Below are positions 26,487 to 35,278 of a stretch of DNA of 64,000 nucleotides, piece after piece. Every line of letters starts with the position of its first letter. Position 1 is the first letter of the stretch. The translations under genes were made by a program, and so were the position numbers. The stretch is from positions 186,001 to 250,000 of the forward strand of contig DAOTJE010000002.1 in assembly GCA_035448545.1 (NCBI GenBank), given 5' to 3'. Below the pieces are notes generated by a model, which worked only from the letters and a program-made list of their open reading frames with translations, was not told the DNA's origin and made no database searches. This stretch comes from Anaerobaca sp035448545 (GTDB lineage: Bacteria > Planctomycetota > Phycisphaerae > Sedimentisphaerales > Anaerobacaceae).

Positions 26487-29016
26487 GGTCTTCTTCCTTG
26501 GCCGCGTTCTCCCGGCCGTCGCTGTGGACGGGAATCATCTCACCGTACAGCGTGTTGGGATCGCCGTTCGGCACAACTTTCTCGACCGGCGTTTGCTCGT
26601 TTGCATCTTGCGATGCGCCGCTCTTTATCCGCTCGAGAACGTTCGTCCTGGACGATGTCGAGGGGGTCGCCGCGTCCGGCGTCACAGCGCCCGAAAGACC
26701 CTGCGATCCGGTGTCGGGACTCGTTCCGCCGGCGGCCTCCTGCTTGTCCAGTACGTTCAGCAGCACCTTCGCCGCCCGCGCGTTGCGGATGTCCTGGCCC
26801 GCCTGCTCCAGCGGTCCACGTGCATACTCCATCTCGCCGACGCCCAGCAGGTGGTAGCCCAGCAGAAGCTGGAGGTCCGCGTCGAACCGGTAGGCATCGA
26901 CCTTGTCCAGCAGCTTCTCGATCTGGGCGAACAGCACTTCATCCTGCGCGTAGAGGCCGCGAGGATAGAACACCCCCTCCTGCTCCGGCGAGGCCTTCTG
27001 GAGCGCTGTCCGCAGGGCCTCGGCCGCCTCAGAGTACTGGCCGTTGGCAAACAGCGCTTGCGCATAGGCGAACGGCAGGATTACGTCATTCGGCGCCATG
27101 GCCATGGCGGAGGCGAAGGCCTGAGCCGCTTCGGCATAGTTACCCGCCTCGAAGCGGGTCACGCCCTCCTCAAAACGCGTATCGGCCTGCGTCGGGGCGC
27201 CCGGCTCCTTGGCTTGCTGCTGGCGGACTCTCTGCTGGACCTTGGCATAGGTCTCGGCGTCGATCCCGTAAGGCAGGCCGCCGGAACTGGTCTGCGTTGT
27301 CTCGGTCGGGTAACCGCCGTCGCCGGTGTAGTAGTTGTAGGTGTAGTAGTTGTAGGTGTCGCCCTCAACCTCGCGAGGGATCGGGTAATAGCCCATCCAC
27401 ACGTACGGGTGGCAGCCATACCAGTAATACCGCACGTAGTCATAGTCCCAGGGCCACCATCCGCCCAGGCTGATGAACACGTACTTGCGATGGTAGTACG
27501 GATAGACCCAATGGTACCCGCAGTAGGGCCCCCACCAATAATAGACCGGGTAGTGGTAGCGCGGCCAGATGATCCGATGGCACAGCCGGTCGTACGGATC
27601 GCGATAGACGTGCACGTGTCGCGGCTCGTGACGGACCAGGTCCGGACGGTCGCGGTAGACCACCTGGGGCCGGACCGTATGCTCGCGGTGAATACCGCCG
27701 AGGTCACGCTGGACAACCCGCTCCGGCCGATGGCCGATGGAACGCTGCAACCGCGGCTCCAAACTGGTTCGCTCCCGCAATTCCGGGCCGGCGGTCCGAA
27801 CGCGTTCCTCGCGATCGACGGAGCTTTCGGTGCGATCCCGTGCGGAGTCGGCCTTGCGAACGCTGATGCGATCGCGGGTCGCCTCCCGAATGCGGTCGAT
27901 TCCCTCGCTGCTCGACGGCGTACGTGACGTGATCGTCCCGCTGCGATCGACGGATGCACTTTGACCTATGTCACGACGGGACTCGGCTGCGCCGGAGCGG
28001 CTCGTCGATACAGAGTCTTCCGTTCCCGGCGATAGGCCGGGCCGCTGCCGCTCGATGCGCCCGACAATCTCGTCGCGCTGCTGCCGCGCGTCCCGGCCAA
28101 TGTCACTGGAACGGTTGTTCGATCGAGTCACATCCCTTGTCGGCATCGAATCGGTCGAAGGACTCTGCGGCGTCGTGGACCGACGGTTGAAGACCGTCCG
28201 ATCCCGCAGCCGCGAGTTGCCCGAGTCGACCGACGGCGAGCTTTGCGTCAACGGAGTGGTCGGCGTCGCCGACGGCGCAACGATCTGCTCCATCTGGCGC
28301 TCTGTGATCCGGCTGCCGATGTTGTTGGTCCGGCCCGGGCTCAGCGTCCCCGATGGACTCGACACCGAAGGCGTCCGCACGATCGTCGAGCTGCCGGGAT
28401 CGGGGGTCATCGGCGCGCTCGGCGAGATGTTCTCCGTCGAGGGCGTCAACCGCCGGAAGGTCGTCGGAGTCCGTACGTTGGACCGGACTGAGGGGCCCGG
28501 CGTAACCTGCGTGGCCGGTCCCGAGGGGCTCGGCTGGCTCGGTCTGCTGATCGAAGGCTGTCTCTGAATAACCGACGGGCTCTGAGACGGAGCGGTAAAC
28601 GACCGACTTGGCACCGAGGGCATTGAAGGCGCCGACGGCGCGGGCGGGCTGATGCTCGGCGACGGACTGCGTGTGGGCATTCGGGTCACCGTCGAGCTGT
28701 TGCGCATGCCCAGTGCATTACCACGTTCGATCTGCATCCTGGGCTGCGAACCGGCGCCGATGCGCGGACTGACCGGTCGGCTTGGAATCATTGAGGGCAT
28801 GGATCGCTGAGGCATCGAACGCGGGGCCGATTGGATCGGTTGGCTGGGCGCGGGGCGCGGTATCGATGGAACCGGGCGGCTGGCCTGGCCCCCGCTGCTG
28901 CGCGAGCCCCGCTCGCTCCGCTGAGCCTCGGCTGATGGGGCAAACAACAGGGCTGCCGCCAGGGCGATCGTACCCGCTACCACCAAAGATTCGAATTCTT
29001 TCTTCGTCGAGAACAT
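26467..29016 (-). CDS. Large secreted Ser/Pro/Arg-rich protein with Tyr/Trp-rich core and TPR-like C-terminus
   Basis: An 849-aa protein in four zones. Residues 1-31 are a signal peptide (VVAGTIALAAALLFAPSAEA). Residues 32 to about 330 are low complexity, dominated by Ser, Pro, Thr and Arg. Residues 330-470 are Arg/Asp-rich with many RD/RS pairs. About 480-580 is unusually rich in Tyr, Trp, His and Gly (YWWGPYCGYHWVYPYYHRKY). The C-terminal 220 residues hold TPR-like helices (RFEEGVTRFEAGNYAEAAQA; PFAYAQALFANGQYSEAAEA). ATG 29016 has GGAGATCAACG upstream. It may be an extracellular matrix or cell-wall protein; this is inference from composition. First of a pair with the propeller gene. Confidence 0.7.
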   Translation of the reverse strand: MFSTKKEFESLVVAGTIALAAALLFAPSAEAQRSERGSRSSGGQASRPVPSIPRPAPSQPIQSAPRSMPQRSMPSMIPSRPVSPRIGAGSQPRMQIERGNALGMRNSSTVTRMPTRSPSPSISPPAPSAPSMPSVPSRSFTAPSQSPSVIQRQPSISRPSQPSPSGPATQVTPGPSVRSNVRTPTTFRRLTPSTENISPSAPMTPDPGSSTIVRTPSVSSPSGTLSPGRTNNIGSRITERQMEQIVAPSATPTTPLTQSSPSVDSGNSRLRDRTVFNRRSTTPQSPSTDSMPTRDVTRSNNRSSDIGRDARQQRDEIVGRIERQRPGLSPGTEDSVSTSRSGAAESRRDIGQSASVDRSGTITSRTPSSSEGIDRIREATRDRISVRKADSARDRTESSVDREERVRTAGPELRERTSLEPRLQRSIGHRPERVVQRDLGGIHREHTVRPQVVYRDRPDLVRHEPRHVHVYRDPYDRLCHRIIWPRYHYPVYYWWGPYCGYHWVYPYYHRKYVFISLGGWWPWDYDYVRYYWYGCHPYVWMGYYPIPREVEGDTYNYYTYNYYTGDGGYPTETTQTSSGGLPYGIDAETYAKVQQRVRQQQAKEPGAPTQADTRFEEGVTRFEAGNYAEAAQAFASAMAMAPNDVILPFAYAQALFANGQYSEAAEALRTALQKASPEQEGVFYPRGLYAQDEVLFAQIEKLLDKVDAYRFDADLQLLLGYHLLGVGEMEYARGPLEQAGQDIRNARAAKVLLNVLDKQEAAGGTSPDTGSQGLSGAVTPDAATPSTSSRTNVLERIKSGASQDANEQTPVEKVVPNGDPNTLYGEMIPVHSDGRENAAKEEDHDPSPR

Positions 29017-29394
29017 CGTTGATCTCCTTTCCCCGGCGGCGGTTGTCCTTCTCCGACAACCCGGGACTGCCCTTCCCGCATCACCGCCGGCACCCTACAG
29101 GCCTTGTGAGATCACTATGGCCGCCAGCTCAGGATACGCCGGACAAGCCATAAAGCCAATTGAAAAAAGAGCTTAAGATCTGCGACAACGGAGCCGGCCC
29201 GACCGCCCCACCGGGTTGGCCGAGCCAGTCGCATCCATGACCCCGTACTCCCGTCGTGACCCTCTTTTTCTACCCGCAAAAGGCCCCAAAGTTGCACCCG
29301 GTCACATAAAAAGGAATCAGTTTGCAGATTTTCCGCGTTTGGCCATACGGGCGCAGCGCTGCCCCCGGCACCGATTCGAGCCGGACCACAGAGG
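29017..29394. other. Intergenic region with a candidate promoter
   Basis: No convincing gene. On the minus strand TTGGCT (29154-29159) and TATCCT (29131-29136) lie 17 bases apart and could serve the 849-aa protein gene, giving a leader of about 110 bases. Confidence 0.45.
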
Positions 29395-30954
29395 CTATTG
29401 CGGGGATTTGCTGGCTTGAGCGGTGCCGCCGTAGGCACCCATGTTGATGCACAAGCCGTTGGGCGCCGGCTCGTCGGCGATGGGGTCGCCTGGATCGCCC
29501 GCGTCGATGCAGGGGCTGGTCTGATTGTCGCTGACCCAGGCCTGCCCATTGGGGTCCCAGCGGCCGGACTGCGACCGGAGGTGGAAATCGGCACCGGCCG
29601 CGTCGGCAAAGAGCGGATCGGCGTCGATATTGCCTTCGCCCCACGCGACCGTCGACTGGCTGCCTGAGATCGAGACCGCCGCCCGGCCGCCGTCGACATC
29701 GCTGTAGGATACGGTCAAATGCGAACCACGGTCCGCGATCTCCGTGTTCGAGCTGTCGGCCAGCGTGATCGGCTGCGAGCAATCCCAGATGATACAGTTG
29801 ACGACCGTCGCGGTCCCGCCGCCCGGCGGCAGATTGTACGGCGGCCCCCACCGCCCGAGGTCGAACAGCCGCACGCCCCGCCCGCAGCCGACGATTGTGT
29901 TGTTCGCCAGCAGGGCCGAGCACGAATTCTCCACCGCAACGCCCGCCGCACTGCAATCGTAGATCACATTGTTCATCAAGACGGGAGAGCACCGGCCCCG
30001 CAAGACCACCCCGTGGTCGTCGCTGCCCGCGATGACGTTGCCGACCAGCACCGCCGAGCAGTTCGTAGGGTTGATCATGTCGTCGTGATCCGGATTCAGG
30101 AACACGTTGTTGCGCACCACCGGCGGCGGCTCGCTCTCGCCCCACAGGTCGACGTCGTCGTTGTCACCCCGCTTGCCGGTGAAGAAGCAGTCTTCGACGA
30201 GCACGTACGAATACCGCGTGTGGATGCTCTGCCCGATGGCGTGGAACCGGCAGCCCGTGATGTTGGCACTCGCGGGGCCCGGATGCTCCGGATCGTCCGA
30301 AATGATCGCGATCGCGTCGCCCTCGGCACCGCTGCCGGCGTCCGGCAGACTGCGAAAGACGCAGTCGTTGACGTCGATGTGACAGGCCAGCGCCACGATC
30401 GCCTCGTGATAGTCGCGCGGCCCCGGCTCGTAGTAGTCCTGGTGCTCGCCCTCGCTGTCGGCGTACTCGAAGATGCAATGGTCGAACCGGCTGTCGTTGG
30501 CATCGACAAAGAGGATCTGTTTCCACGTCCTGCCATCGCCGTCATGGGTGAAGCGGATCGATTGGTCCTCCGTGCCTCGGGCCAGAAGTTGCCCGTAGAC
30601 CACCAGCGAGACGCCGTCGCTCATCAGCAGCACTGTCCCCGGCTCGATCGTCAGAACGACATCCGCCGGCACCGTGACGGTCTCGTCCATAACACAGATG
30701 CCGGACAGCGTCGTGGCCGATGCCAGCTCGCCCCCGATCCGATGGTCGGGCGGAAGGCAGGTGATGAAACCGTGATCGTGGTTGATCTCCGGTTCCAGCG
30801 TGCCGTCGCCGACAGGCGCCAGCATGGAGAACATCGTGCAAACAAACCGCGTCACGACCTCCAAACCGAACTGAATCGTCAGCGCATCCGCCGAGTTCGC
30901 CACAGCCAGCACCAGAACGCAAAGCAGCCCCAATCGCATCCCAAACCGCGCCAT
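29395..30954 (-). CDS. Secreted right-handed parallel beta-helix protein
   Basis: A 519-aa exported protein (signal MRLGLLCVLVLAVANSADA). From about residue 90 it shows the ladder-like repeats of a parallel beta-helix: TVPADVVLTIEPGTVLLMSD, then ALACHIDVNDCVFRSL, then ANITGCRFHAIGQSIHTRYS, then VLVEDCFFTGKRGDND, then CSPVLMNNVIYDCSAAGVAV and CSALLANNTIVGCGRGV. Near the C-terminus, DADPLFADAAGADFHLRS and SPCIDAGDPGDPI are typical of planctomycete beta-helix proteins. The fold is used by polysaccharide lyases and adhesins; no catalytic residues can be named. ATG 30954 has GGAGG seven bases upstream. A TATAAT (31002-31007) lies 48 bases above the start. Confidence 0.82.
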   Translation of the reverse strand: MARFGMRLGLLCVLVLAVANSADALTIQFGLEVVTRFVCTMFSMLAPVGDGTLEPEINHDHGFITCLPPDHRIGGELASATTLSGICVMDETVTVPADVVLTIEPGTVLLMSDGVSLVVYGQLLARGTEDQSIRFTHDGDGRTWKQILFVDANDSRFDHCIFEYADSEGEHQDYYEPGPRDYHEAIVALACHIDVNDCVFRSLPDAGSGAEGDAIAIISDDPEHPGPASANITGCRFHAIGQSIHTRYSYVLVEDCFFTGKRGDNDDVDLWGESEPPPVVRNNVFLNPDHDDMINPTNCSAVLVGNVIAGSDDHGVVLRGRCSPVLMNNVIYDCSAAGVAVENSCSALLANNTIVGCGRGVRLFDLGRWGPPYNLPPGGGTATVVNCIIWDCSQPITLADSSNTEIADRGSHLTVSYSDVDGGRAAVSISGSQSTVAWGEGNIDADPLFADAAGADFHLRSQSGRWDPNGQAWVSDNQTSPCIDAGDPGDPIADEPAPNGLCINMGAYGGTAQASKSPQ

Positions 30955-31027
30955 GGGATTTCCTCCAACATGCCTGTCCCCTGCCCGCCCCGGGCCGATC
31001 TATTATACCAAATCCCGCCGCTCCGAT

Positions 31028-31045
31028 CTCGAATCTCGTATCTCG
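31028..31045 (+). repeat. 18-bp intergenic repeat, left arm
   Basis: CTCGAATCTCGTATCTCG. An exact inverted copy lies at 31193-31210 and an exact direct copy at 42479-42496. Shorter relatives occur near 37880 and 38770-38800. Confidence 0.8.
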
Positions 31046-31192
31046 CTGTCACGAGGCGAATGCATCGACCGTTTCCAGGGGCGTCGCAAGACGCTATCTC
31101 CCATCGCCTCACTCTCCCTATGGCCGCGAGAGCCGGTCGTTCCATATCTTCTACGAACGGCGTTTCGTGAGCGAGCGACCAGATACGAGCAA

Positions 31193-31210
31193 CGAGATAC
31201 GAGATTCGAG
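31193..31210 (-). repeat. 18-bp intergenic repeat, right arm (inverted)
   Basis: Exact reverse complement of 31028-31045, 147 bases away. Together the arms could pair into a long-looped hairpin in the 30955-31329 gap, which contains no gene. Confidence 0.8.
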
Positions 31211-31329
31211 ACACGAGACACGGCCGCTGAAACGGTGCAGCGGCAACCACTCCGGGCTGCCGCTGCGGTCTGACCGTCTGAAGGATTGTCGTTCGACGGC
31301 CCGCGTGGAGCGGGCCGTGGGATTCGAGA

Positions 31330-32160
31330 TTACCACCAGTGATACGGCGCGCCGGTAGTGCCGCCGCCGGGCGAGTAACGATGCTGCATTTCGGAGAAGT
31401 TCCGCCATTCCTGGTGGGCGTCGAGGAAAACGATGTTGGCGCCTTCCGGCCGGCTGCCACGCCGCAGATGGTTCGTGCGGTCGTAGAGCTGGTGACGGGT
31501 GAACAGGCCGCCGGGGACCTCGACGAAATTGCCCGTTTCGCGGTCGGCGGTCGTACTCAGCGTCGCGTCGCAGATCAACTCGGCCTTGGCCGCGCCCTTT
31601 TCGTTTAGCGTCTTGACCCACTTCTTCGGCTCGGTGCCCTGCTCGTAGAGCGGATGGCCTCCGGGACGGCCTGCCTCGGTGTCCATCATGAAGAAGTAGC
31701 TGGTCACGCGGTAGGTTCCCGTGCGGTTGGTCACCGCGGCCTCATCGACGTGCTCAACGGGCGTCCCGTACGGCGGGTCCTGGCCGAACTGCCAAACGAT
31801 GGACATGTCGGCGTTCTTCGACAGATCGGCGGGGCAATAGAAGATGTCCCGCGTTGCGCCACTCTTGAGGATGAAATCTGTCGTGAAGTACGAGACGTCC
31901 CAGAGCCACCAGCCGCCGGCGTTGAGCGGCAGTTTCGCGTCGTTCTCGTTGGCATACATGTGCAGGGCCAAGGCCAGTTGCTTGAGGTTGTTGGCGCAGC
32001 TGACCTTGCGGGACTGCTCCCGGGCGCGTTGCAGCGCGGGCATCAGGATTCCCATCAGCAACGCGATGATGGCGATCACGACGAGCAGCTCGATCAGCGT
32101 GAAGGCGCCATTCCTTCCTCGCCGCCGGTTGTGTTTGTCTCTGACCACATACATCTGCAT
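31330..32160 (-). CDS. Pseudopilin-like protein (type II secretion/DUF1559 style)
   Basis: A 276-aa protein beginning with a basic leader and the prepilin signature GAFTLIELLVVIAIIALLMG (about residues 17-36), then RAREQSRKVSCANNLKQLAL. This is the N-terminus cut and methylated by prepilin peptidase. The C-terminal part ends with NIVFLDAHQEWRNFSE, a variant of the H-x9-DG region found in the planctomycete family. Residue -1 of the cleavage site is Ala. AAGGAGATGCAAG precedes ATG 32160. These proteins are greatly expanded in planctomycetes; the role (filament subunit or secretion pseudopilin) is not known. Confidence 0.85.
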   Translation of the reverse strand: MQMYVVRDKHNRRRGRNGAFTLIELLVVIAIIALLMGILMPALQRAREQSRKVSCANNLKQLALALHMYANENDAKLPLNAGGWWLWDVSYFTTDFILKSGATRDIFYCPADLSKNADMSIVWQFGQDPPYGTPVEHVDEAAVTNRTGTYRVTSYFFMMDTEAGRPGGHPLYEQGTEPKKWVKTLNEKGAAKAELICDATLSTTADRETGNFVEVPGGLFTRHQLYDRTNHLRRGSRPEGANIVFLDAHQEWRNFSEMQHRYSPGGGTTGAPYHWW

Positions 32161-32875
32161 CTTGCATCTCCTTCGCGCGCTGGTCCGGCAGGACTCGGTA
32201 GCCGCGGCGTATCAAAAATCCCTCACGTGGCAAACAGCTCCCAAACTCTATACGCACCAACCACTTGCGTGTTCATGCAGGCCTTTCGGCGCCGGGCGCT
32301 CACCTGCCCCCGGTGTTACCATTCTCTCAAATCGCGTCCGGCCGGAGCAATGCACTTTTGCGTTTTTCTTTCACCATTTTGCGCCCTCGTGCATCTCGGC
32401 TCGACCATCCTACAAGGTGGATATGTATCATGCCGTCAAGGTTTGGACGGTTTTTGCACGCAGGCGCCGCAGGGGGCCCGGCCGGCCCGGATACCCCACC
32501 ATACGTCAGGGTTTTCCAAGACGAGCCCGTTCGACACCTGCCACCGGGCCCATCCCGGCAAGCGGCCCGCCGAACCCACCATGGCCCAGGAGAAATCACG
32601 GTTGCCACGGGTCTTTGTAATGGCTGCTCAGGCTCACACACATCAGCATCTACCTCCAGACTCTGCCCGACGATCTCGGCCATGCACCGCGATCACGCAA
32701 AACAGACGCCTGCGGCGCGGCTGCGAACGAGCTTCCTGTGTCGCCGGGCGAGTTTCTTCTTGGCGGGACGGCAGATTCAACCGATACTGCTCCGAAAAGA
32801 CACGGTGCACGACCTCCGTCGCAGCGAGGTGACCTCGTGGTGATCGGCCTTTGGCACGCAGGAGGAACTGCACGA
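32161..32875. other. Long intergenic region between divergent genes
   Basis: About 715 bases with no gene I can support; frames are broken or have no start or ribosome binding site. A promoter for the downstream permease is listed separately. Minus-strand TTGACG near 32434 may belong to the pseudopilin gene, but no good -10 is visible. Confidence 0.4.
32760..32788 (+). promoter_or_regulatory. Candidate promoter of the sugar permease gene
   Basis: TTGGCG (32760-32765) and GATACT (32783-32788) are 17 bases apart, 88 bases before the GTG start. Confidence 0.4.
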
Positions 32876-33877
32876 GTGGAGCGGCGAATGGACGAAGGCA
32901 AGACGGACGGACGAGTGGACCTGCGACGGCTGGCGAGTGACTATCTCGGGATGGTCGCGGCACTGGCGCTACTGATCCTCGTATTCGGGCTGGCCGCCAG
33001 GAACTTCTTCACGATCACTACCTTCCGCACCATGGCCAATCAGATCCCCGACACAACGGTGGTCGCGGTCGGCATGACGTTCGTGCTGATCATCGCGGGC
33101 ATCGACTTGTCGGTCGGCTCGGTCCTGGCGCTGGCCGGCGCCATGCTCGGCATCGCGCTGGTCAATTGGGGCTGGCCGCTGCTGCCGGCGGTTGGGCTGT
33201 GCCTGCTGGTGGGCCTGGCGTGCGGGGCCGTCAACGGCCTGATCGTCATCCGCTGGCGCCTGCCCTCGTTCATCGTGACGCTGGGAATGCTCGAAGCGGC
33301 GCGCGGGGCGGCGTATCTGATGACCGGCTCGCGCACCATCTATATCGGCGCTCCGGTCGAGGTGGTCACCGACACCGCGATCCTCGGCCTGTCACTTCCC
33401 TTCGTGCTGGCGATCCTCATCGTGGCCGGCGGGCAACTGGTCCTGTCGCGGACCGTGTTCGGGCGGTATCTGATCGCCATCGGGACCAACGAGGAGGCGG
33501 TGCGACTGTCGGGGATCGACCCGCGTCCGTACAAGCTGGCGGTGTTCGTACTGTGCGGGCTGCTGGCGGCCCTGGGCGCGGTGATCCAGTCGGCCCGCAT
33601 GTCGTCGGCCAATCCCAACACCGCCATCGGGTTCGAGCTCCAGGCCATTGCGGCGGTCGTCATCGGGGGCACCAGCCTGATGGGCGGCCACGGCTCGGTC
33701 GTCCGGTCTTTCTTCGGCGTGCTGATCATCGCGGTGCTCGGGACCGGGCTGGCCCAGGTCGGTGCCCAGGAGTCCACCAAACGCCTCATCACCGGCTGCG
33801 TGATCGTCGCGGCGGTCATCCTCGACCAGTACCGTTATCGGTCCCGCCGGACCGTCAAATCCGCCGCACCAAAGTAG
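32876..33877 (+). CDS. ABC-type sugar transporter permease, RbsC-like
   Basis: The membrane subunit of a ribose/xylose-type ABC importer. It has about eight to ten helices and the family signature MTFVLIIAGIDLSVGSVLAL. Later motifs are VNGLIVIRWRLPSFIVTLGM, GRYLIAIGTNEEAVRLSGI and AIAAVVIGGTSLMGGHGSV. I chose GTG 32876 with GGAGG ten bases upstream, which gives 333 aa, close to the family length. An ATG at 32888 is possible. No ATPase (RbsA) or binding protein (RbsB) gene is nearby, so its partners must be elsewhere. Confidence 0.85.
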   Translation: MERRMDEGKTDGRVDLRRLASDYLGMVAALALLILVFGLAARNFFTITTFRTMANQIPDTTVVAVGMTFVLIIAGIDLSVGSVLALAGAMLGIALVNWGWPLLPAVGLCLLVGLACGAVNGLIVIRWRLPSFIVTLGMLEAARGAAYLMTGSRTIYIGAPVEVVTDTAILGLSLPFVLAILIVAGGQLVLSRTVFGRYLIAIGTNEEAVRLSGIDPRPYKLAVFVLCGLLAALGAVIQSARMSSANPNTAIGFELQAIAAVVIGGTSLMGGHGSVVRSFFGVLIIAVLGTGLAQVGAQESTKRLITGCVIVAAVILDQYRYRSRRTVKSAAPK

Positions 33878-33964
33878 TCTTTGCGCTCCATCCACCGGCA
33901 GGAAGCCATAAAAGCCGGTCCCCACGCCTGCCCACCCCGTTCCCAAACGCCCCCAAATGTTTCC

Positions 33965-33993
33965 TTGACAGGGAATCCGGAACGGACGATAAT
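33965..33993 (+). promoter_or_regulatory. Promoter of the FHA-GAF gene
   Basis: TTGACA (33965-33970) and GATAAT (33988-33993) are 17 bases apart, 40 bases before the ATG. Confidence 0.75.
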
Positions 33994-34033
33994 ACCATCA
34001 GCCCAATATGAACCCGGATGCGGAGATCAAACG

Positions 34034-34915
34034 ATGCGTCTGGTACTCAAACAAAAAGACGGCGAAACCAAGGAATACCAATTCGCCCAGGGTCCTATCG
34101 AGATCGGTCGAGCCGCCGGCAACCATGTCTTTCTTCCCGACCGCACCGTCTCCAAAAAGCACGCGGTAATCGTCTGCGACGGCGACGGCCGCTGGGAAAT
34201 CCAGGACCTCGGCTCGGCGAACAAGACCTACCTCAACGGAGAGGTGGTCGTCAAGTCACCCCTCAAGACCGGCGATGCGATTCGCATCACGGACTTCGTC
34301 CTGGAGGTCAACCTCGACGAGAATCGGCCCGCAGACCATGCGGCGCAGTTCGAGGACACGCTGAACCTTGAAGCGGGCTTGGCAACGCCCCTGCACGAGA
34401 CGGTGGTACGCAAGCCCGATGCCGGCCATGCTCCGGCGATGCGCTTGGCCGCCAAGCGGCTGTCGGACTTCTCGCACGCCTGTGACGCGATCTGCAAGGC
34501 GACCAACCTGGAGGAGATGCTGGTGGCGCTGCTGAACATCACCATCCAGCAGTTCAGCGCGTTTCACACCTGGTGCGCCCTGCGGGAGCAGCCCAGTGGA
34601 CCGATGACGTATCACGCGGGCAAACGGCGCGACGGCAAGCCGGTGGAACTCGGTGATCTGATGCTGGCCGACAAGATCAATCAGGCCGTGGAGCGGGCCC
34701 AGTCCCTGGTCATGCCGCGCGTGGCTGCCGACCTCGAATCGAAGGAGCGGATCCGCTCGGCGCTGATCGCCGCGATCTGCGGGCCCGCCGGCTGCTACGG
34801 CGTTATCTACGTCGACAATGCCATGATCCACGACCACTACACCCTTGGCGACCTCGACTACCTGATGCTCATCGCGATGCACACCGCCGCCGTTTTGAAG
34901 CGATTCGTGGTCTGA
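34034..34915 (+). CDS. FHA-GAF signalling protein
   Basis: A 293-aa cytoplasmic protein. Residues 1-90 form a forkhead-associated domain that binds phosphothreonine peptides: IEIGRAAGNHVFLPDRTVSK, KHAVI, and LGSANKTYLNGE, which together contain the GR, SxxH and N-x-T/S-x-x-N-G motifs. Residues 140-290 look like a GAF sensor domain (LEEMLVALLNITIQQFSAFH; GCYGVIYVDNAM; LGDLDYLMLIAMHTAAVLKR). No output enzyme domain is attached, so it probably links a Ser/Thr kinase signal to a partner. ATG 34034 follows GGAGATCAAACG. A good promoter (33965-33993) and terminator (34939-34966) bracket it as a single unit. Confidence 0.85.
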   Translation: MRLVLKQKDGETKEYQFAQGPIEIGRAAGNHVFLPDRTVSKKHAVIVCDGDGRWEIQDLGSANKTYLNGEVVVKSPLKTGDAIRITDFVLEVNLDENRPADHAAQFEDTLNLEAGLATPLHETVVRKPDAGHAPAMRLAAKRLSDFSHACDAICKATNLEEMLVALLNITIQQFSAFHTWCALREQPSGPMTYHAGKRRDGKPVELGDLMLADKINQAVERAQSLVMPRVAADLESKERIRSALIAAICGPAGCYGVIYVDNAMIHDHYTLGDLDYLMLIAMHTAAVLKRFVV

Positions 34916-34938
34916 CCCCCGCAGCCGCCGTTCACAGT

Positions 34939-34966
34939 ATGCCCGTAAGGGCATGCGTCGTTTTTT
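34939..34966 (+). terminator. Rho-independent terminator after the FHA-GAF gene
   Basis: ATGCCC-GTAA-GGGCAT hairpin followed by GCGTCG and six T. It starts 24 bases after the stop codon. Confidence 0.65.
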
Positions 34967-35134
34967 CTGTGCCCGCAAGAGGAAAGGCAGCGTCTCGCGA
35001 CGCCACGACAAACGTGTGACGCCGCCGGCAGGGGCGGATGATCACTTGCCCTTGTGCCTGAGCCCGTTTGGCAACCACGGGCGAGCGTGTTCTCCGCCTT
35101 TTGTCGGAACGCGCCATCACGCCGGCATTTGGAT

Positions 35135-35162
35135 TTGACAGGAGGGCCGGATGCGTGATAAC
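35135..35162 (+). promoter_or_regulatory. Promoter of the FG-GAP protein gene
   Basis: TTGACA (35135-35140) and GATAAC (35157-35162) with a 16-base spacer. The leader to ATG 35279 is about 110 bases. The stretch 34967-35134 upstream shows no gene. Confidence 0.6.
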
Positions 35163-35278
35163 ATAAATGGTTCCATGGAGGGACCGAGCGAGGAAGAGGG
35201 TGCTTCTGTTTGCGGCGGGCCGGCCCTGCCGAGGGCTCAGGCGGCCAGTGTTGTCCTCTTATGGCGAGGAGATGCGAG

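Noticed and set aside
35210..35278. Upstream extension of the FG-GAP protein start
   Set aside because: The upstream part has no signal-like character, and a better ribosome binding site directly precedes ATG 35279, which begins a proper signal peptide.
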